Assembly: GCA_015143735.1 (NCBI GenBank)
Contig: VKHC01000695.1
Location: 1-10,107, forward strand
Direction: 5' to 3'
From: Synura sp. LO234KE
Lineage: Eukaryota; Sar; Synurophyceae; Synurales; Mallomonadaceae
Length of the DNA: 10,107 nucleotides
Shown here: piece by piece, positions 7,130 through 10,107 of the stretch
Layout: each line of letters starts with the position of its first letter
How positions within the stretch are numbered: the first letter of the stretch is position 1
The notes under the pieces: generated by a model
The model's database searches: none
Told to the model about the DNA's origin: nothing
The model's input: only the letters and a program-made list of their open reading frames with translations
Made by a program: the position numbers and the translations under genes

Positions 7130-7405
7130 TGAGATAAGGCGAAAAGACCACCGCACCCCCCACCGAAAAAAACTACTCCCCATGTACCAACTGGCAAGCC
7201 CCGTGACCGAGTGGGAAGCTCGGTGCCTTCACCCGGACCCCGCAGGGATAGTGGGCGCTGGTGCAGGGGAGATGTCGCGACATAGTCGAGCGACATGTAA
7301 CAGAATAGCCCGATCTGGGACGGAGAGGTGATAGGCGAAATGGGAGGGGAGCAGGACTGGCGAGGGTGGGAAGCGGCGCCTTGGGCGTCGACGAGGGTCT
7401 GAGGG
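7130..7405 (-). other. GC-rich tail after the RNase H pseudogene, probable 3' untranslated part
   Basis: After the TGA at 7406-7408 no frame stands out. Two minus frames stay open here (one continuous with the first RNase H frame to 7120), but both are rich in Pro, Ser and Arg without domain features. It may be the 3' untranslated end of the element. No poly(A) or simple repeat tail was seen at its left limit. Confidence 0.35.
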
Positions 7406-8287
7406 TCAACGAGGAGAGCGGCTCCGGTGAGGGCGGGAGGGGGCCGTAATGGAGTGCACCGTCGCTCCGGATGAGCCTGTTCTGCCTCTGGCGGCGAGGC
7501 GGTCTGCAGTGGCGTTACCCACTGCCTCGGGCGTGGCGAGGAGATGGCCAGGTCGTGATGCCGGCGGACTGCGGTGAGAAGGCACCGGACGCGCTGAATG
7601 AGGGCCTTGTTGCAGCGAGGTTTGATTGAGTTGTCCCCGAAAAGGCGGACGCAGTACTCACTGTCGGTAAGGAGGTTAATGCGCTTTCGAACTGTCCGGT
7701 CCCCGCCATGAACCCATTTAAGTGCGTGGTAAATTGCGCTGATCTCCCCAGTATTGTTCGTGGGACGGGGAGCACCAATCCAGTCCGAGTCCGTGCAGTC
7801 TGTAATGACTGGGCCCCACAGGGAGGCAGAGGAGTCGGGAGGTCTGGAGATGAAGACCCCCCATCCTTCTGAGGCCGGATCCAAGGAGGCGGAGCCATCC
7901 GTGTACAGGACGATGTCAGGGTTGGAGAGGGGAGTTTGACCCAGACTCATCGGCTGAGCTATGTACTCCTCAGCTTTCTTACGTGATTTGAATCTCTTGT
8001 AGTCGCTCCGTATGCCTATGGTGTGCAGCTTGGCCTCTTTTCAGGAGGTGTAGACGCCAGGGACGTGACCCAGCCGGACACCGTATAAGACTTTTGGCTC
8101 CTTGATCGGCCGGGGGGAGAACGGTTTGTACTTACGCTGGAGGGCCTGAAGAGTGATCGGGTCCGCTCCGGCACTGTGCTCGACTTCTTCGATGTACTTA
8201 GCCTGCTTCCTGGCTTCCCAGATCGCGTCGATTCGTGGAACGAGGGTGCGGGAGAAGTCAAGTTGGACCGCCTCAATGGCCTCGGGG
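7406..8287 (-). pseudogene. RNase H1-type protein segment: hybrid-binding domain plus RNase H, disrupted
   Basis: The frame from about 8285 gives EAIEAVQLDFSRTLV and a charged linker. Then at 8088-7960 there is a 43-residue hybrid-binding domain of the eukaryotic RNase H1 / caulimovirus type: LYGVRLGHVPGVYTS, a stop, KEAKL, YKRFKSRKKAEEYI. The stop is TGA at 8043-8041, where the family has Trp (TGG). RNase H follows: YTDGS (first Asp codon 7899-7897), NNTGEISA (Glu at 7746-7744) and LTDSEY (Asp at 7665-7663). The last active-site elements are out of frame: RHARGSG near 7538-7518 in a second frame and NATADRLAARG from 7516 in a third. H to N and N to D spacings match the family once the shifts are allowed for. 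The third frame ends at a TGA at 7406-7408. Its enzyme would cut RNA in RNA-DNA hybrids; as written it cannot be made whole. Confidence 0.75.
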
Positions 8288-8711
8288 AGTCAGTGGGGAT
8301 GAGGACGGAGGCCAAAGAGGTTAACTGGACGGAGTTCCGATTGCCGAGGCAGATATGGTGACCATCTGGGGAAAGGACCAGCTGAACGATATGCGGGATG
8401 AGACGCTTTTCCAGTTCCGTGGTGAGAGGGTATTGGTCAAGTTGCCGGTTTAAGTCTGTTCTGCATTGGTGTAGGAGAGGGTGGGGGCATAGACGGAATA
8501 CGTGGTCACACGTGTCGTCAGCACGGCGGTCGGGTGAGGAGCAGAGGGAGCACGTAAGGAGCGCCTGGCGTTCGAGGGAGGTGGTGGCTTCCTTGGAAGA
8601 ATTGTGCCCCATTGTCCAGTGCCGCTCGTGGAGTAGCTTCTCGTAGTGGCTACGGGATCCTTGGGGACAAGACAGGTCTAACACTTTGGAGGCAAAGCTC
8701 ATGGTCACATC
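8285..8711 (-). pseudogene. Retroelement ORF zinc-binding segment (zf-RVT-like)
   Basis: One frame reads MSFASKVLDL from 8702 through helix-rich sequence (YEKLLHERHWTMG) to a clear zinc-binding motif: C-S-L-C at 8552-8541, then about 11 residues, then D-H-V-F-R-L-C-P at about 8507-8484. This C-x2-C...H-x4-C form, with DH-x-F before the last Cys, resembles the zinc-binding region that follows the reverse transcriptase in many non-LTR-like elements. The frame stays sensible through IVQLVLSPDGHHICLGNRNS to about 8285. There the following domain continues in another frame, consistent with one base lost in a C run after PTDS. Beyond that point this frame is open to 8016 but no longer looks coding. 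Confidence 0.55.
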
Positions 8712-9725
8712 TTCCTAGGAGGGGGGGGGGGGTCCAGGCGCTGCGCGCGTTTCAGATCCCTGTCTCGCTGTGCCTGGATACGGCGAAGGAATTGGACCCG
8801 CTGCTCGAGGGGGACGAGTAGGGGGTCCCCCGTGAAGAGGTCTCGCCAGGACCAGGAATCCTGGAGCGCCCCTACAGGAAAGCAGGCAGTGAGAGGATGG
8901 ATCGTGAAGGAGAGCTCCTGAAAGGAGGCCTCACGCGCTTGGAGTCCAGAGGATAGGGGGGAAATGCCTGTGTGAGCATAGGACTGGGCTAGGTGCATGC
9001 CGTGCTCCGTAGGAGTGCATCCTGCAGGAAGGGTTGGAACCAGAGCTGTTTGCTGGATCGACACAAGCGGAGAGAGGAGAAGGTGGACCTGGGCGTAAAG
9101 CCATTCCGTGACCTCGCTGGAGAAATGCTCGGGGGAGACCGGAGGGACTTGACCAAAGCAGGGCCCGGTATATGGAGAACCAGGGGGGTGTCTGAAAAGG
9201 AGAATCGGTGATACCATATGGCTCTGAGAATACCCATGAGAAGGACCGCCTGTGTTTTAGGGCGTGTCTGGGTTCGGTCAAACGTATCGCAGAAAAGGTG
9301 TGAAGTCCACGAGACATGGTCGGGAGTGTGCAGGAGGGACAGAGACAGTCTCGGTGGACGCCAAGGTTGACTGCTTGGTGGAGGGGGGAGTACCCGGTAG
9401 ATGCATAGAACGCTAGATAGACGTGGATGGTGTGAGACCCCTCAAAGGAGAGAGAGAGGCCGGGTTCGGGAAGAGTGAGGTTTGTCGCTGAACCCGGGTG
9501 TCCCACGTAGAATGAAGGCAGGAATGGCACCGAGCGTGTGACAAGCGGTAAATCTCTACAGTTAGGGGTAGGGCGGCCAAGGAGGAGAGGTCGCCGGGAA
9601 TGGCTCCTGGTGGTGTGGGTTGTCCGGGTGAAGTGACTAAAGTGAGAAGAGTCGTACAGGTATCAAGGGTGCCAAAGACCTCGGGGAACCTGTCGTAGGT
9701 TGCCATAGATCCGTGGTACACTTGA
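8710..9725 (-). pseudogene. Retroelement ORF middle part, frameshifted, with broken zinc motif
   Basis: Four consecutive frame segments appear to carry the coding sense: about 9725-9535 (VYHGSMATYDRFPEVFGTLD...), 9535-9325 (LPSFYVGHPGSATNLTLPEP...), 9325-9200 (PDHVSWTSHLFCDTF..., MGILRAIWYHRF) and 9200-8720 (a region ending QFLRRIQAQRDRDLKRAQRL then five prolines). Each junction fits loss of one base. A zinc-binding motif is split by one of them: CLCPSC at 9347-9330 in one frame and HLFC at 9300-9289 in the next. The C-terminal part is basic and probably helical. A run of 12 G (plus strand) lies at 8721-8732. The segment assignment rests on sequence character, not alignment, and is moderately sure. 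Confidence 0.4.
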
Positions 9726-10107
9726 GGCCTCGAGGGTTACGAAGAATGGTCCCAGTGGGGGGTGATGTCGCCGAGGCGAGGAGGTGCCAGCGTCGATACA
9801 GGACCGTGAGCGAGTATCCCCATGCCGTCGGTGAAAGATTGGTAAACAATATTTCGGGAATTGTGCTAGAGCAAGCGAGAAATTTATCGGAGGAAAAGTG
9901 CCATGCTTGCCCTGGAGGAAGCGGGACTGCAGCATCATGTGGCAAGGCAAGAGTATTGAGCGCCCCCTCAAGAGCTTTCGGTCCGTTGACTTCCCGCCAG
10001 GACCAGTGGGATGAGGCATGGTCCCATGTAACCAGGTCACCATACGTGGAAAGATGAAACGCGTGTAGACATTTCAAGTTCGAGGGGGTCCACTTGTGTC
10101 CTGGAAT
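9637..10107 (-). pseudogene. Retroelement ORF fragment entering from the right edge, unknown domain
   Basis: The frame is open from the window edge (10107) down to 9637 with no start of its own. It reads through WTPSNLKCLHAFHLSTYGDL and then a Trp-rich stretch, WDHASSHWSWREV. The likely coding frame shifts by one base near 9725 into the next segment. I do not recognise the domain. The tryptophan spacing and aromatic content look like a folded protein rather than a shadow frame, and the opposite strand shows nothing comparable despite also being open. It may be a linker or connection region downstream of a reverse transcriptase. Confidence 0.45.

Larger units (their letters stand above)
7130..10107 (-). 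mobile_element. Decayed retroelement, 3' part, running off the right edge
   Basis: Base composition changes from AT-rich to GC-rich at about 7100-7150 and remains so to the end. The minus strand carries successive fragments of one long reading frame with two zinc-binding motifs and an RNase H region, an arrangement typical of the C-terminal half of retroelement polyproteins. No reverse transcriptase catalytic signature was seen in the visible ~900 codons, so the upstream part is presumed to lie beyond 10107. No poly(A) tail or target-site duplication was found at the left boundary; a small hairpin GTTAG-AGAG-CTAAC lies at 7111-7124. The assignment to a non-LTR-like element with a C-terminal RNase H is inference. 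Confidence 0.6.

Noticed and set aside
8041-8043. TGA possibly read as Trp under an altered genetic code
   Set aside because: The position does fit Trp, but it is the only such case, TGG is used for Trp elsewhere in the same element and in the intact gene, and the element is already broken by frameshifts. A simple nonsense mutation explains it.
8721-8732. Run of 12 G considered as a programmed slippage site joining two frames
   Set aside because: Shifting within the run leads directly into a TAG (8717-8715) in the next frame, so slippage there would not join the segments; the shift must lie just after it.
9713-10057. Plus-strand open frame of 114 codons opposite the retroelement
   Set aside because: Antisense to a better-supported minus-strand coding segment and lacking recognisable features; GC-rich DNA leaves several frames open by chance.

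Overview
The window looks like nuclear DNA of a eukaryotic microbe, most probably a stramenopile alga (diatom-like). This is inferred from three things: a large secreted protein made almost wholly of four-residue P-[TS]-x-x repeats, a style common in diatoms and their relatives; splice-site-like signals in AT-rich intergenic DNA; and a retroelement-type RNase H reading frame. There is no sign of bacterial gene organisation. Species and family calls cannot be proved from sequence reading alone.

Layout. Positions 1-1121 are AT-rich and mostly non-coding, with a short direct repeat near the left end, a possible small spliced gene or gene fragment on the minus strand (about 449-664), and a group of short inverted repeats (849-972). 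Positions 1122-5873 are one uninterrupted plus-strand gene of 1583 codons. It encodes a signal-peptide-like N-terminus, an unrecognised domain of about 170 residues with four cysteines and N-glycosylation sites, then about 1380 residues of P-[TS]-x-x repeats. The repeat tract contains a young 36-bp tandem block, a duplicated segment at a 420-bp offset, a 27-bp tandem repeat and three copies of a different module built on ETLNPTLPYPT. A poly(A)-signal-like AATAAA lies about 115 bases after the stop. Positions 5874-7100 are AT-rich without a convincing gene, but hold several secondary-structure elements: a hairpin at 6417-6510, a GC-rich cluster of palindromes at about 6626-6860 with two related modules whose stems covary, and a hairpin at 6923-6963.

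From about 7130 to the right edge the DNA turns GC-rich and carries, on the minus strand, the decayed 3' part of a large reading frame of retroelement type that runs in from beyond 10107. In reading order it shows an unrecognised region, a broken zinc-binding motif (CLCPSC...HLFC), a second unrecognised region, a clean zinc-binding motif (CSLC...H-x4-C) like those after reverse transcriptases, an RNase H1-type hybrid-binding domain with a TGA replacing its expected Trp, and an RNase H domain with its catalytic D-E-D in one frame and the terminal H and N..D in two other frames. No reverse transcriptase catalytic motif was seen, so that domain, if present, lies beyond the right edge.

The two main units appear unrelated: a host gene for an extracellular or cell-wall mucin-like protein, and next to it a dead or badly assembled mobile element in the opposite orientation.
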